A stretch of DNA of 64,000 nt from Galaxea fascicularis (taxonomy: Eukaryota > Cnidaria > Anthozoa > Scleractinia > Euphylliidae), in contig OX419345.1 in the NCBI GenBank assembly GCA_948470475.1, positions 8,770,590 through 8,834,589 of the forward strand, in the 5' to 3' direction. Positions 1 to 14,810 of this stretch are shown here, in pieces. The translations under genes were made by a program, and so were the position numbers. The notes beneath the pieces are model-generated. The model worked only from the letters and a program-made list of their open reading frames with translations, made no database searches and was not told where the DNA came from. Each line of letters starts with the position of its first letter. Position 1 is the stretch's first letter.

Positions 1-88
1 GATCTAGCATCAAGTGGAGGTTCTTGCGGGGGAATACATTTACATATGAAAAGATTCCCCCACAAGAGCCTCCACTTCATGTTAGATC
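1..88. repeat. Imperfect inverted repeat (foldback)
   Basis: Positions 1-35 and 54-88 are near-exact reverse complements (both arms carry the AAGTGGAGG core and end in GATCTA/TAGATC) around a loop of about 18 bases. This looks like a short foldback/MITE. It lies in the intron downstream of exon 3 of the ankyrin gene, assuming that gene continues to the left. Confidence 0.75.
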
Positions 89-313
89 CGAGAATACGAA
101 TATGGCCTATTGCAATGACTTCAGTCCCAGATTTCCTCCGTTTTCATTGAAATAACACAACAGCGAAGACAATAGAAAGATCAAAACCGTGGGAATTCCG
201 AAGCAAAAGACTGAAAAACTATAATTATGGCAAAGCGAAAATAAATATGTGGAGCTATCACAGAATTAATGCGGTACTGACTTATGGCACAATATGGCAT
301 TAATTTGACTGAC

Positions 314-3888
<3,575 letters not shown>

Positions 3889-4977
3889 AGATTAGAGAAC
3901 TTTCAGCAGACGGTCCTGAACAAATACTGACGCACTTTGTTCAGCCAAATGAGACCTTCAAATGGAAGCTTCCAGTGACGTAGACAACCAAACCATGAAC
4001 TTTTGCCTGAACTTTTGCATGACAATGGCGGTTTTGGCAGGACACGTCTATGTGTTGTGAGGGAGAATTGGGATCTCGCCTTACAATTTCGAGGGATTTT
4101 GTCAAGAGACGACAAAAGGTTCATTTAACAGAACATCAACAACAGCCAAATAACACGCTCAAACTGTTTTCGTGTATGATTCTTCACTGAAAAACACAAG
4201 ATAATTTGCCACCTACCATTAGCTGGTGCTAATCCCCCACAAATATTTGAAGAGCGCGACGTTCAACGTCGCTATGAGCACAAGAAAACAAAAGACTTTT
4301 TAATTCAATTATGATTGACAACGCCATTGGTTTGAAACCTGCATATTTTTTATTAATTAAATAAAATTAGAACAAGAGCGGTATTTTTCTCGTAGTCGAA
4401 TGTTAATTTGCGAATTTTTTTTTTTCACTTTATACTGGGGAGTTGATCAGCTTTCTCCAAGCCGTTAATCATTGTTCAGCCCAACTTACTTCATCTTACA
4501 ACAGCATAAATTTCCTTTCCTCTGTTCGCAGACTTGTTTCCTAATTACGTTTGAATGAGAATGTTTAATGTCCCGTGAAATGGCTGGCCAAAGCCTGCGA
4601 TGAGAGGCGGCTGTATTCGCAGGTTAGCTAATTGGCCTATCCTCCCCGGACCCTTCCCCTCTCCCTCCCCGACAACGCTTTCTTGGCAGAAGAAGCAAAG
4701 CGGATTGCTTGTGGTCCGTTACTGCTTGCTCAAGTTTTTTTTTTCGGACGAAGTTAATTGTTTTCGACGGAACAGCTCTCTAAGCCAAGGCAGCCTGGGT
4801 GACAATCCTTTCAGATTTTTTTTTTTCGCGAAAATGAAGTGCAATGGTTTCAAACTCCCAGCGGCTCTCCTCTCGGTCTTGACAATCCGGTCTTAAGGTG
4901 GATTTCCACTGTCGCGTATGTTGACGTGCGTACGGATGTACGTAAATAGCATAGAGACGATATATGAAAGCTCGTGT

Positions 4978-5019
4978 GTAAACATAAAAGTTGAGAAAGG
5001 TTCAACTTTTACGTTTACG
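4978..5019. repeat. Short hairpin
   Basis: GTAAACATAAAAGTTGA pairs with TCAACTTTTACGTTTAC around a loop of GAAAGGT-like sequence. It sits in a segment that reads like interspersed repeat DNA (GGTGGATTTCCACT start near 4898). Confidence 0.6.
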
Positions 5020-5510
5020 TGCGAGCGGTACTTTCATAAATCATTAAATGCAACATTTGCAATTATTCTACTCTATAAATAGCAAGAAAATTTCGCAACA
5101 AAGGGACTCAATAGATTATACTGCGAAATAAACCTTCGGTATATAACAAAATTATACCGATAAAGTTTTTTTGCGAAATTTTATTACATATCTGTAGATA
5201 AATTTATGTGCAAAATTTTAATTTATATAAATACCCCAGCAGCACTCCTCGCGGTCTTGACGATCCCGGTCTAACTCAGTCTACTATCTCGCTCGCCGGT
5301 TCCTAAATTGCGGCTTCGCCGTTTGCGAAATAGTCAAACGCGACTGATCGACTAAATAAATGAATAAAGGCCTGTTATATTTATGATGTTGCGAAAAATG
5401 AAACCCAAGTATTATGAGCTTGTTGGTTCAGGTTTATCACAAGGTGGTCACGCGCTGTCACAACAATTCCTCACGTGACTTTCGGTATTCGTTTTGAATG
5501 TTATTGGGTC

Positions 5511-5558
5511 AGACCGAGCTGTTGTGATCGAGGCGTAAGTCTCCGCTGTCTTCAGTCT
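5511..5558 (+). promoter_or_regulatory. Conserved 5' block upstream of lipase 1
   Basis: AGACCGAGCTGTTG and CGCTGTCTTCAGT recur upstream of lipase 2 (17176-17221), at similar distances from the start codon (about 75 bases). Surrounding sequence is less conserved. It is a likely core promoter or 5' UTR retained since the duplication; the transcription start is not visible. Confidence 0.4.
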
Positions 5559-5586
5559 GGTTCTCCGCATGCAAATTCTCTAAAAC

Positions 5587-8500
5587 ATGTCTGTTGTTTC
5601 GATTGCTTTGCTGTTCTCTGTGTTCGTCATTACTGCTTCCTTAGCTGCAGCGCGTTGGAACCCACAACATCATGATTTACCGGAAACCAACATGAATGTG
5701 GTAAGTCCAAGCACTTCAGTAGTTGAGGCTGACTGTACTCTACATTGAATAAATTACAATGACTGAAATGATTACATTAATTGAATTGTTGGATTCAAAA
5801 CGAGAGAGTCTCAGATTGAAACCTAACGTTCTATATATCAAATTTTGGTTTGCGAATTGCTGATCAATCACTCTGTTGTCAGTATTGCTCAATAGCTTCT
5901 TACTTTGTGAATTGTGTAAAATTGTGTAAGGTTCCGTTAACAGAATTGAGTGACGATAGCGCGTGGACGAAAGACACTGTAAAATTTGGCAATCTTTTGT
6001 TCTAAAGAATCAAGACAAGGAAAACAGTCACATGTCTTGCTTCGTTTATTTTTGGCCCATGACATCGTAGCGTAGATGAACATGCCTGGACCAATAACTG
6101 AACGTTTAGCCAGTCTGGGCCAATATTATTTCCATACTTGCTTCTTAAGTAAATAAAGCATCGATACTGCTTACTAATCAACCAGGAAAAAATTCCAGTT
6201 CCCCTACTTTCGTTGAAACGTTTCCGAGAGAATTGAGCACGTTTGGCAATTAGGTAGCCTGCGTGACCAGACGCCTTTTTCGGCTCTGAAAGGCGTCTGG
6301 TCACGCAAGCTAGCGATTAGGATACCAACTTAAATTTTTTTGTGCGAGTCCCCTTAGTTCTCTTACAAGAGCAATTACGGATTTTCATTGCTCCAGAGTG
6401 GTAGGTCGAGGGGATTTGAGGTTTGTGTCGTATTTTATGAGCTGAACAGTTGCATTTAAGAAAGCGAAAGTGGAAGTCAAACGCATCGATTACTTCATCT
6501 GTGTATTACGCCACAGAACAGGATAAGTTTACCTTTGTTTTCGCGGAATCGTACGTCATGTAATTTCTCTATCACCCACAGCCTGTCAGTAACGACCTCT
6601 TCTTGTCTTGCGGTATTCGAGAAATTAGTTCCCATTTCTTTCATTATCTCTTTCTTCCGTTCGCTAGGATATTTGCTGTTGTTTCTTGTATATAGTACTT
6701 CGTAAGATTATGAGTGCTACTGCGGGTGATATAAACAATGTTCTTCATTTGGCGCGAGAATATGCTGGGATATTTGTGCGCGGACGAAAAAGCGTTTTTG
6801 AGCGACGGACGGGAACCGAAAGTGGACGTTTCGTATCCATGGACAGTGGGTTTACAACAATTTTCAAGTGAATCGTCTCTTTAAGAGTACAGACACTTAG
6901 TGGTACAAATGTGGTAGCAACGTCGGTGCTTAAGTTCCCTGACTGATAATCTCCAAGGACAAATATCAAGCATATGGAGGTTATGGTCATCCTCGAAATA
7001 TTTTGAGCAACGCGCATTTGGGGAATATGACCGGTTATACAGGGGCACAAAACGAAGCTGTTCCTCACTTTATCTGTTCCCCCGTGGTATTGTGCTGGCT
7101 GGCAAAATATCAGTTACTTTCCAGAGGTGGTTATCAAATTTCTTTCTGCTGACGGTTTCGGTTGGTAATTACTGAAGTGTGGTAGTAGTGTGAGTAGTGT
7201 GAGTGTTGCTGGCTGGCAAAATCTGGATTGTTGTGAGATATTTTTGCCTTCTCTTCCCCCCCCCCCCCCCCCCCCGAGTGAAAGGCTTGATTTGAAGCCT
7301 TTTGCCACGCCCAATTTGGCTTACGACATAAGAAATTGTCTTTTTTGTTGTTGGGCAGGTTGCTCAATTTGCACCTGGCTGGGAAACCAACCAATTTTAT
7401 CTAGCTGGCTGGGAAATATCTTGTGTGTCTTGCTGGCAAAAAGGAACAGATATTTTTTTCCCAGCAATATTAAAAAAGACCTAAAAATGCCTGAATAACA
7501 TTTAGTTTTATTAACTGGGGTATAATAATACATTTTTCAACAAATTGGTCGTTTCGTGCCCCTGGTTATAATCCATCAAATATTAGTCTAAACGCGTCAC
7601 CTGACTGAATATGCCCCCAGCTAAAACTGGGGAATATCGAGCAATATTACCGTGTTTTAGCTGGGACATATTCAAAACCATAAACCCGCGAGGGGTTTAT
7701 AATAATCCATTTTCCGTGTTCAGTGTCTCATAATTAGCCACATTGATTTAGTAGGAGTTACTACCAATCTTGCGATGTATCTTTCTCCTCCTACTCCCCA
7801 CCCCCTGAGGAGAGGGCTTGCTCGCAGGCTACTGTACACCAAAAAACGACTTCATACGAAATAAGACGAAAATGACTGGACTGGACGGACGGCTCTTTTT
7901 TTTTTCTCTCTCTCTCTCTTTACTTTTTTGTTTACTCACGGTACACCGCAATGAATGCCTCAACCATCAGGGTTTAGCGAAAATGCGCCTTTGTAGTTGG
8001 TTAAAGTACGTTTACGTTGTGCGTTAAAAAATCGCATAGCCCGCAGAACTTAATTACATTTACATTGTCCTATTTGAGCGAAAACCATGGCTGGTGATAG
8101 CCAATCAGATGCGGGAATTTTGTTACAGGTACGATTATAGGCGTTATTACCGCCTTGGGTGAAAATAGAGTTTAAAAAAGAAAAACTATTTTCTTTTTCA
8201 GACCCAAATGATTCGTTATTTTGGTTACCCGGCGGAAGAGTACAGCGTTGTAACGGACGATGGTTACATCATCTACATCCAGAGAATACCAGCAGGAAGA
8301 CAGCACGTCAAACCGGATTCCGATGGTGGTCAAAAGCCCGTGATATTCCTTCAACACGGTCTCCTGTGTTCCTCTTCAAACTGGGTCACAAACTTCCCCA
8401 ACCAAAGCTTTGCTTTCATTCTGGCTGATGCAGGATTTGACGTTTGGTTGGGCAACGTGCGAGGAAATACGTATGGCCTTCGTCATGTCAAATATCCCGT

Positions 8501-11500
8501 TCATTCCGATAAGTTTTGGGATTTTAGGTAGGATATTTTGATCTTCTAATACAAACGCAAAAAAGTAATACACCAACGTAAGGGAAAGTCTGGTCTGTAT
8601 GGGTCCGCAAATGATCCCAGGACCGCAAATGATCCCGGACCGCAAACGATCCCCAAATTGGACCGCAAATGATCCCGGACCGCAAATGATCCCCATACTG
8701 GACCGCAAATGATCCCGACTAAAAAATTAGGAATGGCATGGAATCTGAAATAGTGTGGATAGGGAAATGGCGTGAATAGTGATTATCATGGCTCACAACT
8801 AGCATCTTTTCCACCCGTTGGGCTGAATTTGTTTATTAACTGTGACAACTGAATGTGAGGAAGAAACACCTCTGGTACTCTGGGTACAATTTTTAACGAG
8901 GATGCTGAACAAAAGACTTTAATTTCAACAAGCAGTCGGTGAAATCAACTGCGGAAATTTAATTTTTTTACACTTCTCATACTATATGTGTATTTTGATT
9001 CTCCGTCGTCCTTGTGATTTTACATGCTCGATTTCACAGAAATCACACGTGCACCAGAAGCGTTGATCATATGCAACACAAATGAAATCCGATTAAGCAT
9101 GTTCTCCAACGTTCTACGCAATAATCAAAACATTCGCTGCCCACGATCACAACAAATGTCTTTAGAACGCTAAAGGTCCTGAAATCGACAAAATCTGTGA
9201 CCCTTAAAACGGGGTGTGTTACTCGACAGAACGTTACGCAATGTCACAGATTTTCCGCTAAAAAAACGAAAACAAAAATCAGCTATGGAATATTTCTTAT
9301 AAAATGATAAAACGTGTTTTCATATCAATCCATGCCATTCCTTATTTTTCAATCGGGATGATTTGCGGTCCAATTTGGGGATCATTTACGGTCCGGGATC
9401 ATTTGCGGACCCGTACAGATAGGACTGTGCTGAGACTGACTAGATTCAAGCAACCTCGTTTCCAGGGCTTGATATGAGGTTAGGTATCAACTTAATTTCT
9501 TCGAAACTACTTTTTTCAGTTAAAGTCATTCTTACAAAATGCCATATTTTTAGAGGCCATTCTGTCGAACGATGTAGGTTTAATTTTAAATGAGACCATC
9601 TCCTAATCTCAATGTAAATCTAAAGATTCGAGTCGTCCTTCAACGAAGTCCCTGCCAGTCAACTTCAAGTGAGCTTTCGTTCCTTTGGGCCCCTTTTTCA
9701 TAATAACCGTTTTATCCCGCTTGGATTGGGGTAAAAATTAAGAATGTAACCAGGCCTATTTTTTTCGAACAAGGACTTCAAACTGCCTTTTCGTTCTGAA
9801 GGTTGTCTCGCTTACCATGTTGACTTCAGTGGACCAGCCAAAAGCCCCGCAGGACGTTTTTTTGCAGATCCGTTCGCGCGCGCAATCATTTCAGCTGAGG
9901 TCATTGGCCCATTTTACAATTGCATGATTAGTGACCTGGCCTATGAATGGAAACGAACCTGGTGGGACCTTGTTTTCATACCGACGCCGCTGCATTTCTA
10001 ATGTAAAACGAGGGCAAACCTCCAACCTCGCTCCTACTCGAAGGCAGGTTACTTGAACACACAACTGCAAAACGGGGTTCTGAAAAACGAATGCTTCAGT
10101 TCGTTGTTTTCAAATGTGGTCCGAAATCTTTGATACTCGTCTCGAAGACTATGAACGGTCTTTTTACTTACTGCTGTGTGCCTACAATAAGACTAATAAT
10201 GGGTTCAATCATGCGCCCTTGCCTCCACGTGCCCAGAGCACGTACATAATTTTGTCCTCTCTTCAGTTTGCGTTCGTCAGAGAATACAAATGAGATAATG
10301 GCCACTGACACGGTCAAGCTCAATAGCCAAATAAATTTTAGGTCTAAAATAGGGAGATTGTTTTTCAGGCCGAACGTTTAACTGACACATTTCTTTTTTT
10401 ACCTTCATTTGCAGCTGGGACGAGATGGCCCTTCACGATCTTCCAGCTATGTTAAAATTTGTCACAACAAAGACATCACAATCCTCGATATACTACGCCG
10501 GTCATTCACAAGGAACTCTGATGGGTTTTGCTGGGTTCTCCAGGAACAAAGAGCTAGCCAGGATGGTGAAGAAGTTCTTTGCTCTCGCACCAGTGGCCAC
10601 TGTGGGGCATATGACGAGCCCAATTAAGTATCTGGCATCTTTTGTACCCGGAATAGCGGTAATGGATATTGTTATGCTTACGTCTTTCACCTTAAAGCGA
10701 TCCTAATTTCAAAAATGACAACCTTGTTACCCATTTTTGAGGAGCTCAAACAGAGAAAAACTGAAGGTGCTTCATTGGCATGGTCACTTAAGAGTTTTAT
10801 ACAGCAACTCATATTTAAAGCCAACCTTTACAGCGCAGTAAAAAGCACCACACGAAAGCACTACTCGGTAGCTTGCATTTGAGTGGTCACCCTTTCGGAT
10901 TTCATCCATAGATTTTACAGTAAACAAACTCTTTTCCTTCTTCCTCTGGAATGGAAAAGGAGACAAAATTAAGCGGACCGGGTGTGTGCGGTGACCTGGC
11001 CTTGGAGTAGACGTGAGACTGGAGGTGACCTTGCTTTGGTACAAACCTCTATCTTTTTCGTGCCAACGTAGACTAGTCAGCGTAAGAAACAAATGTTTTA
11101 CCTGAGAAAAGCAGTGAGGATTTCTAGGATAATTTTCATTCAGCACTTAATTCAGTCAAGAACATGGTATCGCTCAGCGTTTGTCTTCACATTGACAAAG
11201 CTCAAATTTTTTCTTCAAAATTTTGAATAATATATTTCTTGTTTTCTTTATCTCTAGGATCTGTTCAAAATTTTTGGCATTCGTGATTTCCTCCCATCCA
11301 ACTTTATCATCCATTGGTTGGCAAAATATGTATGTTCCGAGACAGAACTGGAGACGTTTTGTTCCGACATTATATTTATCATCTGCGGTTTCGATTCAAA
11401 GCAACTTAACGAGGTAAAGGGAGACAGTAAAATTATTGTTATGATTAGATGGATCCCTGTATGGTAAGAAAGTGGGCAACAGCAAAAGGAAGCCAGCGAG

Positions 11501-12780
11501 GATTACGACGATAACGATGATTGCGATGTTGATGCTGATGATGATAATAATGACCCAACACCCCTCCCCCAGTATATTTTTTGAGCGAAACAAAATTCAG
11601 ACGCCTTCTTTTGTCTCATCTTACTTTGCACAGACTCGGCTACCAGTGTATTACTCACACACACCGGCAGGGACTTCTGTTAAGGACATGGTTCACTTTG
11701 CGCAGGTATGTTCAGTATTTTAGTGAGGTGTGGTGTATATACCTCTTACTAATCGAGTTTGAGGTCCGTACTATAAGTTGCGGACCGGGTTTTTTCCCGT
11801 TCGCTTATGGTCCAAGCACGAACCGCGCGGGCCATAAATCAACGGGAAAAAACGAGGATCCGTAACTTAAAGGATGGACCGAGAAAACGAGGTTAGTAAG
11901 ATATTTATTATATCTCTGAGGTTAGTTGGGTACGCGGGAAAGGAAACTTTCAAATTTAGCGGGCGGTACAGCAAAGTACGGCCCGCAAAATTGACCAATC
12001 ACAGCGCGCGTACTAGCTGAGATATATAATTAGTTGCTCTACTGACGTTTGTGAAAATTAAATCTCAACAGATGTACGAATCAAAGAAATTCCAAATGTA
12101 CGACTATGGTTGCGCGGAGAAGAATAAGGAACACTATGGTCAGGTAAGGCAAGCGAAGACTAGCCAAACCGGAGAGTGGTGTTGAAGAGATACCCATGGA
12201 GATAACCAATGAAAAGGAAACGTTTGTTATGTTTGTGATTGTTTATGATTAGCGTTTAGGACTTTTCATTTGTCAGAACTTGTCGATCAGATCAGGCGAG
12301 ACCGGTCAGATTTTGATAGGAATGCACTCTTTCGCAGGGTTAGTTCTACCCATTCGTCGTAAAGACTCATTCGATATTAGAATGAACTATTTGGAGAAGT
12401 ATTCGAAAATGTCGCGAAAAAACAATACTCCAAATTGGTGCATGGGCACTCGATCCATGGCTGGTATATCCATTCATTTCTGAAAAATGGAAAATGCGCT
12501 TATATTGGTTTCGTAGTTTAAACCTAAGACTCATGTCATTCTCATTTAGCCCACCCCACCCCTGTACAATGCGACAGAGATGACTGTACCAGTGGCCCTG
12601 TACTGGGCGGAGGATGATTGGCTGGCTGACCCAACAGACGTGCGTGCTCTACTATCTCTTTTGCCCAACAAACTTTATGACAAGTACATTCAGAAATGGG
12701 ACCATCTGGACTTTATCTGGGGCCTGGACGCTGCTACGGTGGTTTACAATGATATTATAAGAAACATCAAATCGCCCTGA
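5587..12780 (+). CDS. Acid lipase (lysosomal/gastric lipase family), copy 1
   Basis: Seven exons: 5587-5700, 8202-8527, 10415-10658, 11258-11413, 11634-11705, 12072-12143, 12550-12780; all GT-AG, total 1215 nt, 404 residues, the usual length for this alpha/beta-hydrolase family. Residues 1-22 form a signal peptide ([20 protein letters not shown]). Residue 39 onward gives [12 protein letters not shown] and FLQHGLL (oxyanion-hole HG). The nucleophile is Ser178 in GHSQG, with Asp351 in EDDWLAD and His380 in WDHLDFIWG completing the triad by alignment with gastric lipase. It probably hydrolyses triacylglycerols or cholesteryl esters in lysosomes or the gastrovascular cavity. Compared with copy 2 there are five extra residues at the exon 3/4 junction (SFVPGIA region). 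Intron 2 carries a 0.8-kb transposon and intron 5 an interspersed repeat. The family call is firm; lysosomal versus secreted is not decidable here. Confidence 0.93.
6255..6312. repeat. Hairpin repeat in lipase 1 intron 1
   Basis: TAGCCTGCGTGACCAGACGC pairs with the nearly exact reverse complement ending at 6312, with a loop of about 10 bases. It is probably the end of an interspersed element. Confidence 0.75.
7257..7276. repeat. Poly-C tract
   Basis: A run of about 19 C with flanking T-rich sequence, in lipase 1 intron 1. Around it (7090-7440) the phrase GCTGGCTGGCAAAAT recurs several times as a degenerate direct repeat. Confidence 0.8.
7607..7673. repeat. Inverted repeat
   Basis: GAATATGCCCCCAGCTAAAA and its near reverse complement (TTTTAGCTGGGACATATTC) flank a loop of about 27 bases, in lipase 1 intron 1. 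Confidence 0.7.
8594..9420. mobile_element. Non-autonomous element with repeat-rich terminal inverted repeats
   Basis: The left terminus (about 150 bases) is built from several copies of GGACCGCAAATGATCCC. The right terminus (about 90 bases, from 9330) is its reverse complement with fewer units. Both inner TIR edges share GGAATGGCATGG. The roughly 580-base interior has no open reading frame. No target-site duplication could be assigned. It lies in lipase 1 intron 2 and is absent from the same intron of copy 2, so it inserted after the duplication. Confidence 0.8.
11500..11556. repeat. GAT-rich low-complexity tract in lipase 1 intron 4
   Basis: Degenerate GATGAT/AATAAT sequence beginning about 90 bases after exon 4. 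A longer similar tract occupies the same place in copy 2 (19925-20065). Confidence 0.6.
11752..12032 (-). repeat. Interspersed repeat, copy a
   Basis: It matches 18890-19147 in reverse orientation: shared blocks include GAGGTCCGTACT, CGGGTTTTTTCCCGTT, GAAAACGAGG and ATTGACCAATCACAGCGCGC. It sits in lipase 1 intron 5, whereas the other copy sits in intron 2 of lipase 2, so the two are independent insertions. Confidence 0.75.
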
Positions 12781-13425
12781 TTATGTTAACAACAACATAC
12801 TCGAAGGCCAAGTTTGAGCCATTGCATTGTCTGTAACTGACTGCTGACACTATAGTGCATTCTAACGTTCAAATGATTATTTTGATTGAGTCAGTTCCAA
12901 CATCCGAAGTGAATTTGCTTGGCGCTTAACCATCAGATGATAAAATGGAAAGATTTCTTGCCTTCATTCACTTGGAGGTTTTGAGCTGTCATCCTTTATC
13001 ATCAGTTGTAGAATTAATCTGAAAGGAGGCGCAAGGACATTGGAAAATGTTCACGCGAACGTCCTTAAGCTATTAAAGAAATCCATTTCGATAAGCGAGT
13101 ACAAAGAAAAACTGAATTTATGGACGAAGGTAAGCATGGACGACGCGTAAACTAGACTTGTTACAGTCTGTCTCTCAATAATCGATAGCTGTCGCCTGCT
13201 CGACAATCCAGAAGGGCTGCTAGTGATGTATGCGTAAAGATCGTCTACATCTGCTTTCAAAATTAGGAAAAATAGTTAAGAATGCTCTCAGCTAATTAGC
13301 GGCTACAAAACTAATCAGCGTTCGATGCTTAAGCTTAAATGTGTTATTTAAAATATTGTATGTTGTATTAATTTGTGGTAATTAAATTGAACTTAACTGA
13401 ACAGAACTGGTGTAATCCTAACAGC

Positions 13426-13431
13426 AATAAA
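13426..13431 (+). terminator. Poly(A) signal candidate, lipase 1
   Basis: AATAAA about 650 bases after the stop codon. The stretch just before it (ATTTGTGGTAATTAAATTGAACTTAACTG) is shared with the 3' UTR of lipase 2, where AATAAA occurs at 22281; the variant ATTAAA at 13381 is the positional equivalent. Confidence 0.5.
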
Positions 13432-13496
13432 AACTTTTTTCTTGATATTGGCAAATTTCACAGTCAGTCATTAAAGTCAGACACAAAAATTTGGTA

Positions 13497-13545
13497 TTAT
13501 CAACAGAGTTGATAGTGTAAATTGACCACCGAACAGGGATTCTAA
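13497..13545 (+). mobile_element. Fragment of Penelope-like repeat
   Basis: ATCAACAGAGTTGATAGTG followed by TAAATTGACCACCG matches 38035-38070, the segment next to the hammerhead-like motif in protease A intron 7. Similarity stops before the ribozyme core, so no motif is present here. Confidence 0.65.
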
Positions 13546-14059
13546 AGTCAGAGTCAGACCCTGTTAAACTATGGCTTCATCTGAAAACCAAAGGGCTTAT
13601 CTGTCGCCTAAAAGTTTGTAAAGGTGACGTTTTGTCTTTATGAACGGTCGCTAGTTCTTCTCTTCGCGCGCGTGGGCGAAAGTTCACGTGACGCCAGTGC
13701 AGCTTTTCCAGTTCCCTACGATAACTTGGATCATCATTATCATTTTTCTTGTCCTTCCCATAATTTCAAAGAAATTTTTGTCCGATTGTTCTTTCATCAA
13801 GATCTGCACTGTCCTTCTCCTATGCACATTTCAAATCATAATTTGTGCACAATATGTCTTCGTTTGCCTTCTGTTCAAGAACAGAACATTTTTTCACAAT
13901 GGGTAGGAACTTTGACTTTTTATGGTGATGTGAATATTTCGTTTACAGTGTTTCTAGATCAGCAAATAACGAATTCCGTAAAAGAAATTGTGAGTCGATT
14001 GACAAAATTACTGTTGTAAGCTAATCTAGTTTTCATAGTACTCACTCTTCTGTCACTAC

Positions 14060-14240
14060 CTTACTCGAGGATTGGTCATTGAATATTAACCAGGACAGCA
14101 AAAATTATGTTGTCATTTTGGGTTCCAAAAGGGCCCTTGATGTAAAGATTTGCCCAATTGTCTGCTTTAATTATTCCCAGCCGAGAATGTACGCTGACGA
14201 TGCAAGAATCGGAACTATTATATCTACGCTAGCAATTACA
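14060..14240 (+). pseudogene. Possible non-LTR reverse-transcriptase relic
   Basis: A short reading frame contains SQPRMYADDARI, which resembles the conserved YADD block of reverse transcriptases (QPRMYADDT in many LINEs). Flanking residues do not continue the domain, so at best this is a small degraded fragment. Confidence 0.35.
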
Positions 14241-14479
14241 TCAACATCAAGTTTACCTCAAGCTTCAAAACTTACAGAAGCGTTCTCTGCGCAAATAATT
14301 ACCTCGTCAAATTGCGATGCCAATCTAGAGCCGGATCTCTTTCATTGTCTTGAAAACGTATTAATCGATCCGCAACGACTTTACGTCTTATAATTAACCT
14401 GAGAAATACGAAGAAGAAACTGGCAGTACTGCTTCCTCGTAATGTGATACTTCAAAATTAAAGGAGATTCAGCTATGGT

Positions 14480-14640
14480 GGAGCCCCGGAGCGGAAGAGG
14501 GAGGGGGGAGGGATAAGGGGTACTCCCTACTGATATGACCTTAACGGGGACGTGCGGTTAGGGTTTGGTTTTCAGGGTGTTTTGTCTTAAACGGGGTATC
14601 GATTTCACCACGTTCTGTTTTAAACAGGGTATCGCTACAT
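14480..14640. repeat. Interspersed repeat with GGGGTACTCCCT motif
   Basis: GGGGTACTCCCTACTGATAT is followed by repeated AAACGGGGTATCG/AAACAGGGTATCG units. It is apparently of the same broad type as the repeat at 50195-50612, which has GGGGTACTC and TATAGGCCACTATAGGGAG. Confidence 0.5.
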
Positions 14641-14810
14641 TACCTAATGGATTAAACAGGATAAGCTTAAGATGTTTGTTTATAGAAGCCTGGCCACAAG
14701 CTGACAGTTATTGGTGGGCTTCCCATGACTTTGATAATTACAGCTAATTACACTGCAACTATGATAAGTAGTAACCGGAAAACGTCTTAGATAGAGTCTG
14801 AACAGGGTCA

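Larger units (their letters stand above)
3889..5586. other. Divergent intergenic region between ankyrin gene and lipase 1
   Basis: No coding exon recognised. It must hold the promoters of both neighbours, since the two start codons face away from each other 1.7 kb apart. Visible structure: a GCGACGTT/AACGTCGC palindrome near 4257-4273, a hairpin at 4978-5019 (arms TAAAAGTTGA and TCAACTTTTA), and AT-rich sequence with short inverted repeats at 5085-5190. Confidence 0.7.

Noticed and set aside
13624..14019. 131-codon frame between the lipases
   Set aside because: Composition looks random, no domain, and it is followed by a possible reverse-transcriptase relic; probably chance or decayed repeat.
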